Assembly (NCBI GenBank): GCA_902780785.1
Contig: CACZGS010000008.1
Coordinates: forward strand, 1-64,000
Length of the DNA: 64,000 bases
Source: Oscillospiraceae bacterium
GTDB lineage: Bacteria; Bacillota; Clostridia; Saccharofermentanales; Saccharofermentanaceae
Direction: 5' to 3'
Position 1 is the stretch's first letter, and every line of letters begins with the position of its first letter. Positions 51,866 to 60,907 of the stretch are shown here, in pieces. A model generated the notes under the pieces. It did no database searches and was not told the origin of the DNA. It worked only from the letters and a program-made list of their open reading frames with translations. Position numbers and translations under genes: made by a program.

Positions 51866-52612
51866 ATGGGCAATTATAATCCTGATACACAGCTGGTAAA
51901 GGAACTGGCTCTTATCAATTGCAGAGAGCTCGGCGGCATGCCGCTCAAGGACGGAAACACTTTCAGAGAAGGCTTATTCATAAGATCAGGCTCTCCTCAC
52001 TACCTTAGACCGGACGAAGTCCGTGAAGTCAAAGAATACGGGATCAAGACAGTAGTGGATCTTCGCGGTGTCGAAGAGATCGCTCAGGCCGGAAATCCTT
52101 TTATCGAAGATCCTGACATTGATTACTATAACATCCCTCTCCTTAACGGCAATCCGAACGATACCAAGGACCAGACTATGGAATATCTTAGGACCCACGT
52201 TCTCGGTGATTACTACATAATAATCGCCGAAGAGATGGGTGACAGATTAGTAGAGATCATGAGAGTCCTTTTGGACTGCAAGGGCACTGCACTGTTCCAT
52301 TGCCATCACGGCAAGGACAGGACCGGAGTCATTGCTGCGATCCTCTATCTTATCAGCGGGGCTTCCAGAGAAGACATAATAACCAACTACAAGATCTCAT
52401 ACGAATACCTTAAAGAATTTCTTGCGCCATATATCCGCAGGATGCCTGACGACCTTAAGCATGCTTTGAGATCAGATGAGCAGAATATGGTAATGTTCCT
52501 GGATTACATCGACAAGAAATGGGACGGCGACGTCTTCCAACTTCTTATGGCTAACGGTCTCACAGAACACGAGATCGAACTTCTCAGAGCCAAGTGCGTT
52601 AAAAAGCCTTAA
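51866..52612 (+). CDS. Tyrosine-protein phosphatase (Y_phosphatase3 family)
   Basis: A 248-residue phosphatase. The P-loop FHCHHGKDRTGV (about residues 147-158) is the C-x5-R-T signature, preceded by VDLRGVEEI (general-acid region) near residue 55. This group of cytosolic bacterial phosphatases acts on phosphotyrosine or phosphoinositides. Its stop overlaps the stop of the convergent lipoprotein gene by three bases (shared TTAA). GGGG lies about seven bases before the ATG. Confidence 0.88.
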   Translation: MGNYNPDTQLVKELALINCRELGGMPLKDGNTFREGLFIRSGSPHYLRPDEVREVKEYGIKTVVDLRGVEEIAQAGNPFIEDPDIDYYNIPLLNGNPNDTKDQTMEYLRTHVLGDYYIIIAEEMGDRLVEIMRVLLDCKGTALFHCHHGKDRTGVIAAILYLISGASREDIITNYKISYEYLKEFLAPYIRRMPDDLKHALRSDEQNMVMFLDYIDKKWDGDVFQLLMANGLTEHEIELLRAKCVKKP

Positions 52613-53919
52613 CCTACACTCTCGCCTAAGTCGATACGCTTTACGTTTCCGAAATCATCAAATTCGAAGGACAGAGTAAACTCGCCGTCGACGTTCTTGA
52701 ATGAGCTTTGATAATTGCATTCGTCAAACATCGGATAAACGAGCAGGAGCTCAGAGACATTCATGCCGACGTAGATCTCTTCGCCGAGCGTGAAGTCTCC
52801 CTGGTTACGCACAACGATGGAAAAGAGCCTTCCCGCAGACCACTTTCCGTCCTTAATGTCAGCCGCGAATCTTAAGGTAACGCCTCTGTATGCAAGGGCA
52901 ACAACGCCGTTGGAAACGGTAGAAAGAACCGGTTCGCCCAAAAGTCTGTAGATCTCGATCTGGCTGTATGTGGAGCCCATCCTTAGCTTGCTTGCGCCGT
53001 TCTTATAAAGGCTTATCTCATCGATCGTTGACGGGATATGATCCTGAATGCAGAAGCTGTTGTTGCCGCCTTTGTAGACTCTGAGAGATACGGTTTTCGA
53101 GATGAACGAATCATTATAATCAGAGATAACTTCAGGAATCCTGTATGAGACATGCGTCGGAGACAGGATCTTCAGTTCATAATCCTTTCTGCTCGTCTTA
53201 ACCTTAAACTTGTAGTACTCGGAAATGGAATTCGCCTTGGCATTAATGACGGAATTCAGATAGATGTCAGAATTGTAGGAAGACTTGATGATCGCTTCCA
53301 GAGCATCCACCTTGCCGTCTTCGATCATGTCGAAATAGTGATTCATATAAGCATATGCGAACATCGAATCGGTTACATATTTGCCGCCGATCGAGAAATG
53401 ACCGTCATTATTGGACAAGATGAATCTTACCGGCGGAGCCTTGGAATCCCTGTCCTTGGAATAAGCAAGCTCGACGACTTCCATATCGCCGTACTCGTCA
53501 ATGGTCATAAATTCCTCTCCGGCATCAGCATCGATCGCACGGAAATATACTTCCTTCTCACTCTGAGTCAGGAACCTGAACGAATCGACAGTGCCGTGGG
53601 CCTGCGAATTCTTGCGAAGAACAGTACAGTATTCCGCAAAGACCGAGTAAGACAGGCCATCCAGCTGGCTCTCAGGAATGCCGGAAAAAGCCTCTGACAC
53701 CTTACGTTCGTCAGATATCGCAACTACAACGGCCCTGGCCAGTTCAGATTTTGAAAGGTCTTTCTGAGATGCCTTAAAGCCCTTGGAAAGGCCCGTGAAG
53801 AAATTGCATCCCGTAAGACAGACTGACATTCCCAGGACCATCGAAATGCACATTACAACAGCAAGGATCTTCTGAACAGATCCCTTAAACTTTCTCATGC
53901 TGTCACCATGCATTTTCAA
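52609..53919 (-). CDS. Hypothetical lipoprotein
   Basis: A 436-residue protein with a lipoprotein signal peptide ending in a lipobox LTGC (Cys near residue 38). No known domain is recognised. The C-terminal quarter is beta-rich (SRxYSQIEIYRLLGEP resembles part of a repeated PepSY/SmpA-like fold). TTG 53919 is preferred: GAGGA lies seven bases upstream, inside the end of rlmB, which shows coupling. Internal ATGs at 53913 and 53898 are alternatives that keep the signal peptide. Confidence 0.75.
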   Translation of the reverse strand: MKMHGDSMRKFKGSVQKILAVVMCISMVLGMSVCLTGCNFFTGLSKGFKASQKDLSKSELARAVVVAISDERKVSEAFSGIPESQLDGLSYSVFAEYCTVLRKNSQAHGTVDSFRFLTQSEKEVYFRAIDADAGEEFMTIDEYGDMEVVELAYSKDRDSKAPPVRFILSNNDGHFSIGGKYVTDSMFAYAYMNHYFDMIEDGKVDALEAIIKSSYNSDIYLNSVINAKANSISEYYKFKVKTSRKDYELKILSPTHVSYRIPEVISDYNDSFISKTVSLRVYKGGNNSFCIQDHIPSTIDEISLYKNGASKLRMGSTYSQIEIYRLLGEPVLSTVSNGVVALAYRGVTLRFAADIKDGKWSAGRLFSIVVRNQGDFTLGEEIYVGMNVSELLLVYPMFDECNYQSSFKNVDGEFTLSFEFDDFGNVKRIDLGESVG

Positions 53920-53923
53920 AGTC

Positions 53924-54793
53924 TTAATCCTCTTTATGTCTCTTTGCCTGTGCCTCGAAAAGCACTACTCCTGCTGCAACTGCAGCGTTCAGGCTGTTTA
54001 CGTGTCCTGACATCGGGATCGATACCGTAAAGTCACAACACTTCCTTACGCCGTCCCTCATGCCGTCGCCTTCGCTTCCTATGACCACTACAAGATTACC
54101 TGAATAATCAGCATCGTGGTATTCATAATCAGCGTTCATATCGGTACCGCAGACCCAGAAGTTTTCCTTCTCCTTAAGCCTTGTAAGCGTCTGGGCAAGA
54201 TTGGTTACTCTTGCTACAGGCACATACTCGATAGCGCCGGCAGAAGCCTTTGCAACCATCGAATCAAGAGATACCGAACGTCTCTCAGGGATAATTACAC
54301 CGTCTACGCCGCAGCAGTCGGATATTCTGAGGATGGAGCCCAGATTATAGGCATCCTTGATCTCATCCAATGCTACGAGCAGAGCCGGTCTGCCCTCATC
54401 CCTGCACTTACCGATTATCTCATCAAGGTCGGCATATTTATGAGGTGCAACTGAGGCAATAACGCCCTGATGATTATGAGTGCTGCTCATCTTATCAAGG
54501 ATCTGCCTTGTAGCCCTTGTAACGATTATTCCGCGCTTGTTTGCTTCGTCTAAGATCCTGATAAGGCCGTGATCCAACGGTTTATCGCCCTCGGGCTTTA
54601 AGATCCAGATCTTGTTGAAGTCTCTTCCGGCCTGCAAAGCTTCCGTTACGGCATTTCTGCCCTCGAGCTTATCCGTGGAGCCCTGCTCCGTAAAAGCATC
54701 GTCCTCACGTTCGCGCTTAAAGTCAGGCCTGCCTTGCCTGGCGGGCTTTCCGGGCTTTCTGTCCTGATTAAAACGTCTCTTACCTTTGTCCAA
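53924..54793 (-). CDS. rlmB: 23S rRNA 2'-O-methyltransferase of the TrmH/RlmB family
   Basis: A 289-residue SPOUT methyltransferase. A basic 35-residue N-terminal extension (DKGKRRFNQDRKPGKPA) precedes an L30e-like domain (EGRNAVTEALQAG) and the knotted domain with ALDEIKDAYNLGSILR, VIGSEGDG and IPMSGHVNSLNAAVAAGV. It methylates G2251 or a neighbouring rRNA/tRNA ribose. TTG start at 54793 with AAGGA seven bases upstream. It follows mrnC and cysS, the standard Firmicutes order. Confidence 0.92.
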   Translation of the reverse strand: MDKGKRRFNQDRKPGKPARQGRPDFKREREDDAFTEQGSTDKLEGRNAVTEALQAGRDFNKIWILKPEGDKPLDHGLIRILDEANKRGIIVTRATRQILDKMSSTHNHQGVIASVAPHKYADLDEIIGKCRDEGRPALLVALDEIKDAYNLGSILRISDCCGVDGVIIPERRSVSLDSMVAKASAGAIEYVPVARVTNLAQTLTRLKEKENFWVCGTDMNADYEYHDADYSGNLVVVIGSEGDGMRDGVRKCCDFTVSIPMSGHVNSLNAAVAAGVVLFEAQAKRHKED

Positions 54794-54796
54794 AGC

Positions 54797-55243
54797 TTAT
54801 TCCTTCTCTTCTGCTTCAGTTTCTGCTGCAGGCGCCTTTTTGATGACGCCGTCGCAGATATCAAAACTCTTATAGATCAGATATTCCATCCTGGGCTCTT
54901 CGTTATTGAGGAAGAGATATCCCAGAAGGGCTTCAAATCCTGTTGCGTACATGTAGTCAGCATGGTTCGCATTTTTCGAGACCGCATGAGGATTGGAATT
55001 CTTACCTCTTCTGAAGTAATCAGTCTCCTTCTCAGTCAGCTCGTCCTGCAGGATCCTTATACTGTTCGCCTGAGCCTCTGCGGACACATAGTGGACAGTG
55101 TTGTTATGCATCTTGTTATTGCTTCCGGCTCCGAGCGTAGCTGATTTGCAGCGCGCATAGAGCTCGTAGATCGAATCGCCGATATAAGCCAATACCAGAG
55201 GCGATACTTCGCGAAGATCCTGTGCAATAAACGGTTTGATCAT
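54797..55243 (-). CDS. mrnC: Mini-ribonuclease III
   Basis: A 148-residue RNase III-like protein without the dsRNA-binding domain: VLAYIGDSIYELYAR (catalytic Asp) and GYLFLNNEEPRMEYLIY. It matures 23S rRNA ends. Located between cysS and rlmB with gaps of three bases, as in other Firmicutes. Confidence 0.93.
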   Translation of the reverse strand: MIKPFIAQDLREVSPLVLAYIGDSIYELYARCKSATLGAGSNNKMHNNTVHYVSAEAQANSIRILQDELTEKETDYFRRGKNSNPHAVSKNANHADYMYATGFEALLGYLFLNNEEPRMEYLIYKSFDICDGVIKKAPAAETEAEEKE

Positions 55244-55246
55244 TAA

Positions 55247-56653
55247 TTATGCCTTCTCGATCTTAAAGCCGCCGGGTACGTCCTTTACAACATAACCCTT
55301 AGCCTGGATCTCATCCCTGATGCGGTCAGCCTCAGCGTAATCCTTAGCCTTCTTTGCTTCTGCTCTCTTATTTGCAAGCTCGGTGATCTCTTCAGGGATA
55401 GCATCCTCAAGATCAAGAACGATTCCGAGAACTCCTGTGAGCTCTAAGATCTTATCTCTTGCAGCAGTGAGCATTGCAGCAGATACCTTTGCTTCCTGTG
55501 CGCTCGTATTTGTCTGACGTACGAGGTTGAAGATATCAGTAATGGCATCAGCGCTGTTGAGGTCATCATCCATGTGAGCGATGAAGCTGTCACCTGCTGT
55601 CTTGATTGCTTCTTCAAGGACCTTATCAGCTTCTGCATCGCCTGCAAGATTGCCGTTGCCAAGCACGAAGTTGGCATTCCTTACGCAGTTGGAGATCCTT
55701 CCGAGGCTCGTCTGGGCAGCTGCAAGAAGCTCATCGGAGAAATTGATGGGGCTTCTGTAGTGTCCGAGCAGTATGAAGAATCTTACTACGTTGTAAGGAT
55801 ACTTCTTAACGATGTCTCTGATCGTGAAGAAATTGCCCAATGACTTACTCATCTTCTCGCCGTCGATGTTAACGAAAGCATTGTGGACGAAATAATTGCA
55901 GAATGTGCAGCCGTTTGCAGCCTCGCTCTGCGCGATCTCATTCTCATGATGCGGGAAGATAAGATCCTGTCCGCCACCGTGAATATCAATGGTGTCACCA
56001 AGATACTGCTTGATCATGGCAGAGCACTCGATGTGCCAGCCGGGTCTTCCTTCTCCCCAAGGTGAACCCCAGGAAGGTTCGCCCTCTTTCTTGAACTTCC
56101 AGACAGCGAAGTCACCGGGATTCTTCTTGCCTTCATAAGAAGCCTTGCGCTCACCGCCGCCTGCTTCGAGCTCGTCGAGCTTATAGTGTGAGAGCTTGCC
56201 GTAATCAGCCTTCTTGGAAACGTCGTAGTAAACGCCGTCACCTTCGATGATGTAAGTGTAGCCATTCTTTTCCATAGCCTTGATGAGGCCGATTATAGCC
56301 TTCATCGACTGGGTGGCTCTGGGCTGGTATGTCTGGCGCTTGATGTTAAGTCCGTCAGCGTCAACGTAGTATTCCTTGATGAAGCGGTCAGCGAGCTGCT
56401 CGACAGTAATGCCTTCCTCGTTTGCACGCTTGATCATCTTATCGTCGATATCCGTAAAGTTCTGGACGAAGGTAACGTCATAGCCTCTGTATTCCAGATA
56501 TCTTGCGAGTGTATCGAAAGTAACGAAAGGTCTTGCATTGCCAAGATGGAAATAGTTGTAGACCGTAGGGCCGCATGCATACATCTTGACCTTGCCTTCT
56601 TCCATAGGCTTGAAATCTTCTTTGTATCTTGTGAGTGTGTTATAAAGCTTCAT
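55247..56653 (-). CDS. cysS: Cysteinyl-tRNA synthetase
   Basis: A 468-residue class I synthetase. The HIGH-type motif is PTVYNYFHLGNARP (residues 30-43), the zinc site is HIECSAMIKQYLG with DIHGGGQDLIFPHHENE, and the second signature is KMSKSLGN (about residues 265-272). It charges tRNA-Cys. AGGAG lies ten bases before the ATG. The 5' leader (56654-57020) holds a small ORF and a terminator-like hairpin, so expression is probably attenuated. Confidence 0.96.
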   Translation of the reverse strand: MKLYNTLTRYKEDFKPMEEGKVKMYACGPTVYNYFHLGNARPFVTFDTLARYLEYRGYDVTFVQNFTDIDDKMIKRANEEGITVEQLADRFIKEYYVDADGLNIKRQTYQPRATQSMKAIIGLIKAMEKNGYTYIIEGDGVYYDVSKKADYGKLSHYKLDELEAGGGERKASYEGKKNPGDFAVWKFKKEGEPSWGSPWGEGRPGWHIECSAMIKQYLGDTIDIHGGGQDLIFPHHENEIAQSEAANGCTFCNYFVHNAFVNIDGEKMSKSLGNFFTIRDIVKKYPYNVVRFFILLGHYRSPINFSDELLAAAQTSLGRISNCVRNANFVLGNGNLAGDAEADKVLEEAIKTAGDSFIAHMDDDLNSADAITDIFNLVRQTNTSAQEAKVSAAMLTAARDKILELTGVLGIVLDLEDAIPEEITELANKRAEAKKAKDYAEADRIRDEIQAKGYVVKDVPGGFKIEKA

Positions 56654-56704
56654 ATATCAATATCTCCTTTTCGTGTTAAATCATTAAGCCGGTCAGATAG
56701 TGAT

Positions 56705-56824
56705 TCAACATCGACAGGATCTCATGTTTATCAATTTCAGGTATAAAAAAACAGCACCAGCCGCAATATCAGAGGCCGGGCCGTAAGATGCTGAATTATA
56801 TGCATCGATATATTGTTCCATCAT
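56705..56824 (-). CDS. Upstream leader ORF, 39 aa, ending in Cys codons
   Basis: A small ORF with AAGGAG three bases before an ATG-ATG start. The peptide begins MMEQYIDAYNSASYGPASD, has a hydrophobic middle and ends MRSCRC-stop, so two Cys codons lie just before the stop. It lies about 50 bases upstream of cysS and overlaps the hairpin at 56752-56793. Its place suggests a leader peptide that links Cys supply to cysS transcription. A short bacteriocin-like peptide is the other possibility. Confidence 0.5.
   Translation of the reverse strand: MMEQYIDAYNSASYGPASDIAAGAVFLYLKLINMRSCRC
56745..56793 (-). terminator. Terminator-like attenuator upstream of cysS
   Basis: On the minus strand CAGCATC pairs with GGTGCTG, with a further GGCC/GGCT inner stem, and seven T follow directly (plus-strand A at 56745-56751). 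It lies within the leader ORF and about 90 bases before cysS, so it would stop transcription unless disrupted. Confidence 0.6.
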
Positions 56825-57021
56825 ATTCTCCTTAAAAACCCCCGAAGCATAGCGGACTCTGATTGACACCCGGAAATCCAGGGCGGTGCTCAGGTATCAG
56901 ATCTCAATAGTCCAACTTACAAGGCTTTACATCAAAAAGACAGGCCCAAGCTCCTTATTACGTCATGTAGGTCCAATTTAGAGGCCACCATGTTCGAGTT
57001 GTTTATATTTTAATATAAAAA
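56825..57021 (-). other. Rest of the cysS leader region
   Basis: No second gene and no convincing promoter is seen here. GC-rich pairs such as CACCGCCCTGGATTTCCGGG and CCGCTATGCTTCGGGGG on the minus strand suggest a structured RNA ahead of the leader ORF. A T-box was looked for, but no TGGNACCGCG element was found. Confidence 0.35.
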
Positions 57022-57065
57022 GCGGGATATGCCAAACTGCGATAACGCAAGCCGGAATATCCCGC
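57022..57065 (-). terminator. purB terminator
   Basis: Stem gcgggatat / atatcccgc with a long inner hairpin; the minus strand continues TTTTTATATT. 33 bases after the purB stop. Confidence 0.85.
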
Positions 57066-57097
57066 ATAAGTTTCTGTTTACTCTGCTTACTTGTCTT

Positions 57098-58540
57098 TTA
57101 TACTTTCAGCTCTACTTCACTTACCTCAAGGTCATCCTTGTGCGCCGCGATCAAAGGTCTGACACACTCATTAAGGAATGCGTCGACCTGCTCGGGACAT
57201 CGGCCGATGTAAAGCTTGGGGTCTCTGAGCTTCAAGAGCTCGTCCATTGTCATACCGAACTTCGGATCAGCTGCGATCCTCTCGAGAAGATCATTGGGCT
57301 TGCCTTCGTTCTTAACAACAGATCCTGCCTGCATGGAAAGCTGACGGATCTCCTCGTGGAGTTCCTGACGGTTTCCGCCCTTCTTTGTTGCTTCCATCAT
57401 GATGTTCTCTGTCATCATGAAAGGCAGCTCATCATTGATGTGCTTTTCGATCATCTTGGGATATACGACAAGACCGGAAACAACGTTTGTATAGATACCG
57501 AGGATCGCGTCAACTGCGAGGAATGCCTCAGGTACAGAGATTCTCTTATTTGCGGAGTCATCCAGTGTTCTCTCGAACCACTGCTCTGAAGATGTCATGG
57601 CAGGATTCAAAACGTCAGAGATAACATATCTTGAAAGAGATGCGATTCTCTCTGATCTCATAGGATTTCTCTTATAAGCCATTGCGGAAGATCCGATCTG
57701 GTTCTTCTCGAAGGGCTCTTCGATCTCCTTTAAGTGCTGGAGAAGTCTGATATCGTTTGAGAACTTGTGAGCGCTCTGTGCGATTGCAGCAAGAGCGGAA
57801 AGAACCGTGTAGTCGATCTTTCTGGAATATGTCTGGCCGGATACATAGTAAGACTGCTCAAAGCCCATCTTCTCGCAGATCTTCTTATCGAGCGCAACGC
57901 ACTTCTCGTGGTCGCCGTCGAAAAGATCATAGAATGAAGCCTGAGTACCTGTTGTACCCTTGCATCCGAGGAGCTTCAATGAAGCGATAGCATTCTCTAC
58001 TGTCTCAAGATCGAAAACGAGATCCTGAAGCCAGAGTGTTGCTCTCTTACCTACCGTTACGAGCTGTGCAGGCTGGAAATGAGTAAATCCCAAAGTCGGC
58101 ATAGCCTTGTATTCGTCAGCGAAATCAGCGAGCTTTGCGATAACAACTACAAGTCTCTTCTTAATGAGCTCTAAAGCTTCTCTCATTATGATGATGTCTG
58201 TGTTGTCACCTACATAGCAGGATGTAGCGCCAAGGTGAATGATACGGTCAGCACCGGAACCTGCGACCTGCTTGCCATAAGAATGGACATGAGCCATAAC
58301 GTCATGACGGCGGATCTTCTCTTCAGCTGCTGCATCTTCGTAATCGATGTCATCCTTATGAGCCTTAAGATCAGCGATCTGCTCATCAGTGATATCAAGA
58401 CCTAATTCCTTCTCTGCTTCTGCCAGAGCAATCCAAAGAAGTCTCCATGTACGGAACTTCTTATCAGGCGAGAAGATGTACTGCATCTCCTTACTGGCAT
58501 AGCGGGAGTTTAAGGGGCTCTCGTATGTGTCTTTACTCAT
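57098..58540 (-). CDS. purB: Adenylosuccinate lyase
   Basis: A 480-residue fumarase/aspartase-superfamily lyase. SSAMAYKRNPMRSERI (about residues 287-302) is the signature loop with the catalytic Ser, and HDVMAHVHSYGKQ and THFQPAQLVTVGKRA hold the general acid-base residues. It acts twice in purine synthesis (SAICAR to AICAR, adenylosuccinate to AMP). The aminotransferase gene lies two bases upstream, so both share the 59913 promoter. GGAGG is ten bases before the ATG. Confidence 0.96.
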   Translation of the reverse strand: MSKDTYESPLNSRYASKEMQYIFSPDKKFRTWRLLWIALAEAEKELGLDITDEQIADLKAHKDDIDYEDAAAEEKIRRHDVMAHVHSYGKQVAGSGADRIIHLGATSCYVGDNTDIIIMREALELIKKRLVVVIAKLADFADEYKAMPTLGFTHFQPAQLVTVGKRATLWLQDLVFDLETVENAIASLKLLGCKGTTGTQASFYDLFDGDHEKCVALDKKICEKMGFEQSYYVSGQTYSRKIDYTVLSALAAIAQSAHKFSNDIRLLQHLKEIEEPFEKNQIGSSAMAYKRNPMRSERIASLSRYVISDVLNPAMTSSEQWFERTLDDSANKRISVPEAFLAVDAILGIYTNVVSGLVVYPKMIEKHINDELPFMMTENIMMEATKKGGNRQELHEEIRQLSMQAGSVVKNEGKPNDLLERIAADPKFGMTMDELLKLRDPKLYIGRCPEQVDAFLNECVRPLIAAHKDDLEVSEVELKV

Positions 58541-58542
58541 TA

Positions 58543-59829
58543 TTAAAGATCCTCCAACAATTTATCCACTGCTGTGATTTTAGCACAGATCGTGAGGATT
58601 CTGACGGCCTTCTCGATATCTTCTATTCCGGGGAATGAAGGAGCGAGTCTGATATTCGAATCAGAAGGATCCTTTCCGTAAGGATAGCTTGCACCTGCAG
58701 GAGTAAGTGCAACGCCTGCCTCCTTGCACATTGATACGACCTTTGTAGCCGTTCCGGGCATAGCGTAGAAGCTTACGAAATAACCGCCCTTAGGGTTTGT
58801 CCAGTGCCAGAGATCGTCAAAACCGAGCTCTTCTTCAAGAACGTTCTTGCAAGCTTCGAACTTCGGACGGAGGATCGCAGCATGCTTCATCATGTGAGCA
58901 TAAACAGCCTCAGCGTCGGGAAGGAATCTTGCATGTGCAAGCTGGTTGACTTTATTCGTGCAGATAGCCTGGGCATTCAGATACTTCTTAGCCCAAGTCA
59001 TGTTGTCCTTATTTGCAGCGAAGCAGGAAATACCGCCGCCTGCAAATGTTATCTTTGAAGAAGAAGCAAACTCATATACTCTGTTTGCGTGACCGAAGCT
59101 TGCGCAGAGGGAAAGCATGTCAGGAAGCTTGCCCCATGTGTTTCTGTCCTCATAGAGGTGGTGGCAAACATAAGCGTTATCCCAGAAGATCCTGAAATCA
59201 GGTGCTGCGGTCTCCATTTTCGCGAGCCTCTCGCAAACTTCTGCGGAATAAACAACGCCGTCAGGATTGCTGTAGCAGGGAACGCACCAGATACCCTTAA
59301 CGTTCTCATCCTTAACGAGTTCTTCAACAACGTCCATGTCAGGACCATTCTCTGTCATCGGAACAGCGATGAGCTCAAAGCCCATTGTCTCAGTAACTCT
59401 GAAGTGTCTGTCATAACCGGGTGCCGGGCAGAGCCACTTTCTTCCCTCTACCTGTGACCAGGGCTTGGGAGAATCAACTTCACCGAAGACCATAGAACGC
59501 ATGATCGCATCATACATCTGGTTCAAAGAAGAGGAATTACCCATGAAGATATTGTCTTTATCTGTTCCGAGGAGCTCAGCGAAAACGGCTCTGATCTCTT
59601 CGATGCCGGGAGCGATACCGTAGTTCCTGGTATCTTCGTTCTTGGCAGTCTTGAAACCATCCTTGAGCGTGTCATATATATCGTTGGAAAGGTCAAGCTG
59701 TACAGGAGACGGCTTACCGCGTGTCATATCGAGCGTAAGATTCAGTGCCTTGCACTTCTCATAGCGTTCGTTCAGCTCTTCCCTGACTTTGAGGAGCTCT
59801 TCTTTTGTCATCTCACGGTAACCCTTCAT
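58543..59829 (-). CDS. Class I/II aminotransferase (aspartate aminotransferase Ic-like)
   Basis: A 428-residue PLP enzyme. LDMTRGKPSPVQLDLS near the N-terminus, YGIAPGIEEIRAVFAELLG, CPAPGYDRHF, VPCYSNPDGVVY and the PLP lysine in FASSSKITFAGGG (about residue 250) are those of the Aminotran_MocR/type Ic aspartate aminotransferases. It probably makes or uses aspartate, the amino donor in the adenylosuccinate step next door. ATG 59829 is chosen (AGGAAGG nine bases upstream; it gives the family's usual N-terminus). The longer frame would start in the promoter region. Confidence 0.87.
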   Translation of the reverse strand: MKGYREMTKEELLKVREELNERYEKCKALNLTLDMTRGKPSPVQLDLSNDIYDTLKDGFKTAKNEDTRNYGIAPGIEEIRAVFAELLGTDKDNIFMGNSSSLNQMYDAIMRSMVFGEVDSPKPWSQVEGRKWLCPAPGYDRHFRVTETMGFELIAVPMTENGPDMDVVEELVKDENVKGIWCVPCYSNPDGVVYSAEVCERLAKMETAAPDFRIFWDNAYVCHHLYEDRNTWGKLPDMLSLCASFGHANRVYEFASSSKITFAGGGISCFAANKDNMTWAKKYLNAQAICTNKVNQLAHARFLPDAEAVYAHMMKHAAILRPKFEACKNVLEEELGFDDLWHWTNPKGGYFVSFYAMPGTATKVVSMCKEAGVALTPAGASYPYGKDPSDSNIRLAPSFPGIEDIEKAVRILTICAKITAVDKLLEDL

Positions 59830-59912
59830 GATAGCCAACCTTCCTAAAATGAAATTTTGCATTTTGAATCTTGCATTTTTTGACATGGGCCACCCAGCCC
59901 AAAGCCTCAACA

Positions 59913-59940
59913 ATTATAGTCTATTAAGTAATTAAAGCAA
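59913..59940 (-). promoter_or_regulatory. Promoter of the aminotransferase-purB unit
   Basis: Minus-strand TTGCTT (59935-59940), 16 bases, TATAAT (59913-59918), 84 bases before the ATG. Palindromic sites lie just upstream and downstream of it. Confidence 0.65.
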
Positions 59941-59972
59941 TAAACAAAACTTGAAAAATGGCATTTCTTCTT

Positions 59973-59992
59973 CTCAAAAATGCATTTTTGAG
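59973..59992. promoter_or_regulatory. Perfect 20-bp palindrome (operator candidate)
   Basis: CTCAAAAATGCATTTTTGAG reads identically on both strands. It lies 33 bases upstream of the -35 of the aminotransferase-purB promoter. A second imperfect copy (gaaaaatggcatttc, 59953-59967) lies between it and the promoter, and tgcatttt copies recur downstream at about 59861-59879. A dimeric regulator is likely to bind here. Confidence 0.6.
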
Positions 59993-60088
59993 GAAATTCG
60001 GCACGTTGCACAACCAGGATCTTAAGTCCGGGTGGTTATTTGGATGAAAATCAGGGGCAGAAACCTACTAATCCCCTATGGTTATCAG

Positions 60089-60850
60089 TCATTTAACCTC
60101 ATACTCGGCGTCAACATAGACCACATATCCGTCATAAGATTGGCACACGATCTTTACCGGTTCAGACGGATCATCCAGCCTGTACGCCTTACGGATCTCG
60201 ACCGAACAGCCGGGCTTAACTGCCTCTATCTCATAATCGATGCCGGAATCTTCTATGTTGGTGTCATATATCTCTTGGCCGTTCTGGGATACTTCGTCAT
60301 AGACCGTCGACAGATATGTGATGTCGCTGCCGGTGCCGTTATAAAACTCTAAAACGACAAGCGCCGAAGGCTTTCCGTCGGTATCGGTAACAGAAGTTAC
60401 CTCTTTGACTCCGACCTTTATGCTGTTTTTACGGACATCATCGGAAATGATATTTCCAATTACTATTCCGGCAACAACAAGAGCGCAGATCCAGCTTAAG
60501 ACCAGCCATAAGATGCCCTTTTTGCGGGTCTTATTATTCTTAATAGCTTTGACTGCATACACAGATGCCGCGACAGCGAAGTTAAGGTATACGATCAAAG
60601 TCGAGTATATGATCGCGTTAATGAACAAGCTATAAGCTACGGCCTGTCCGATATAATCGATACCTGTGCCGCCGGTATAATCAAACGGGTAAAAATCGCA
60701 GATAAGGTGGAGTATTCCAAAGACGATCGCAATGAGCGCGAACTTCTTCGCGACCTTCTCAGGCTTTCTGTAATTACGGAATCTGATCTCTTCAACCACT
60801 GTGATAATCACAATGATCAAGGTAAAAACATAAGGCAAAATTACGACCAT
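60089..60850 (-). CDS. Hypothetical membrane protein
   Basis: A 253-residue protein with an N-terminal membrane segment, about three further ones up to residue 140, and a C-terminal extracytoplasmic beta-rich domain (about residues 145-253) that resembles DUF5067/DUF4352-like folds (TSVTDTDGKPSALVVLEFYN). No function is known. GGAG lies six bases before the ATG. It appears to be a single gene. Confidence 0.75.
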   Translation of the reverse strand: MVVILPYVFTLIIVIITVVEEIRFRNYRKPEKVAKKFALIAIVFGILHLICDFYPFDYTGGTGIDYIGQAVAYSLFINAIIYSTLIVYLNFAVAASVYAVKAIKNNKTRKKGILWLVLSWICALVVAGIVIGNIISDDVRKNSIKVGVKEVTSVTDTDGKPSALVVLEFYNGTGSDITYLSTVYDEVSQNGQEIYDTNIEDSGIDYEIEAVKPGCSVEIRKAYRLDDPSEPVKIVCQSYDGYVVYVDAEYEVK

Positions 60851-60907
60851 GCTCCACTCCGTAAATCTTCAGAATTCTTTAATCTTTAAGATTATAACAT
60901 CAGGCAT

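Noticed and set aside
56654..57021. T-box riboswitch for cysS
   Set aside because: No TGGNACCGCG antiterminator element or stem I pattern could be found on the minus strand.
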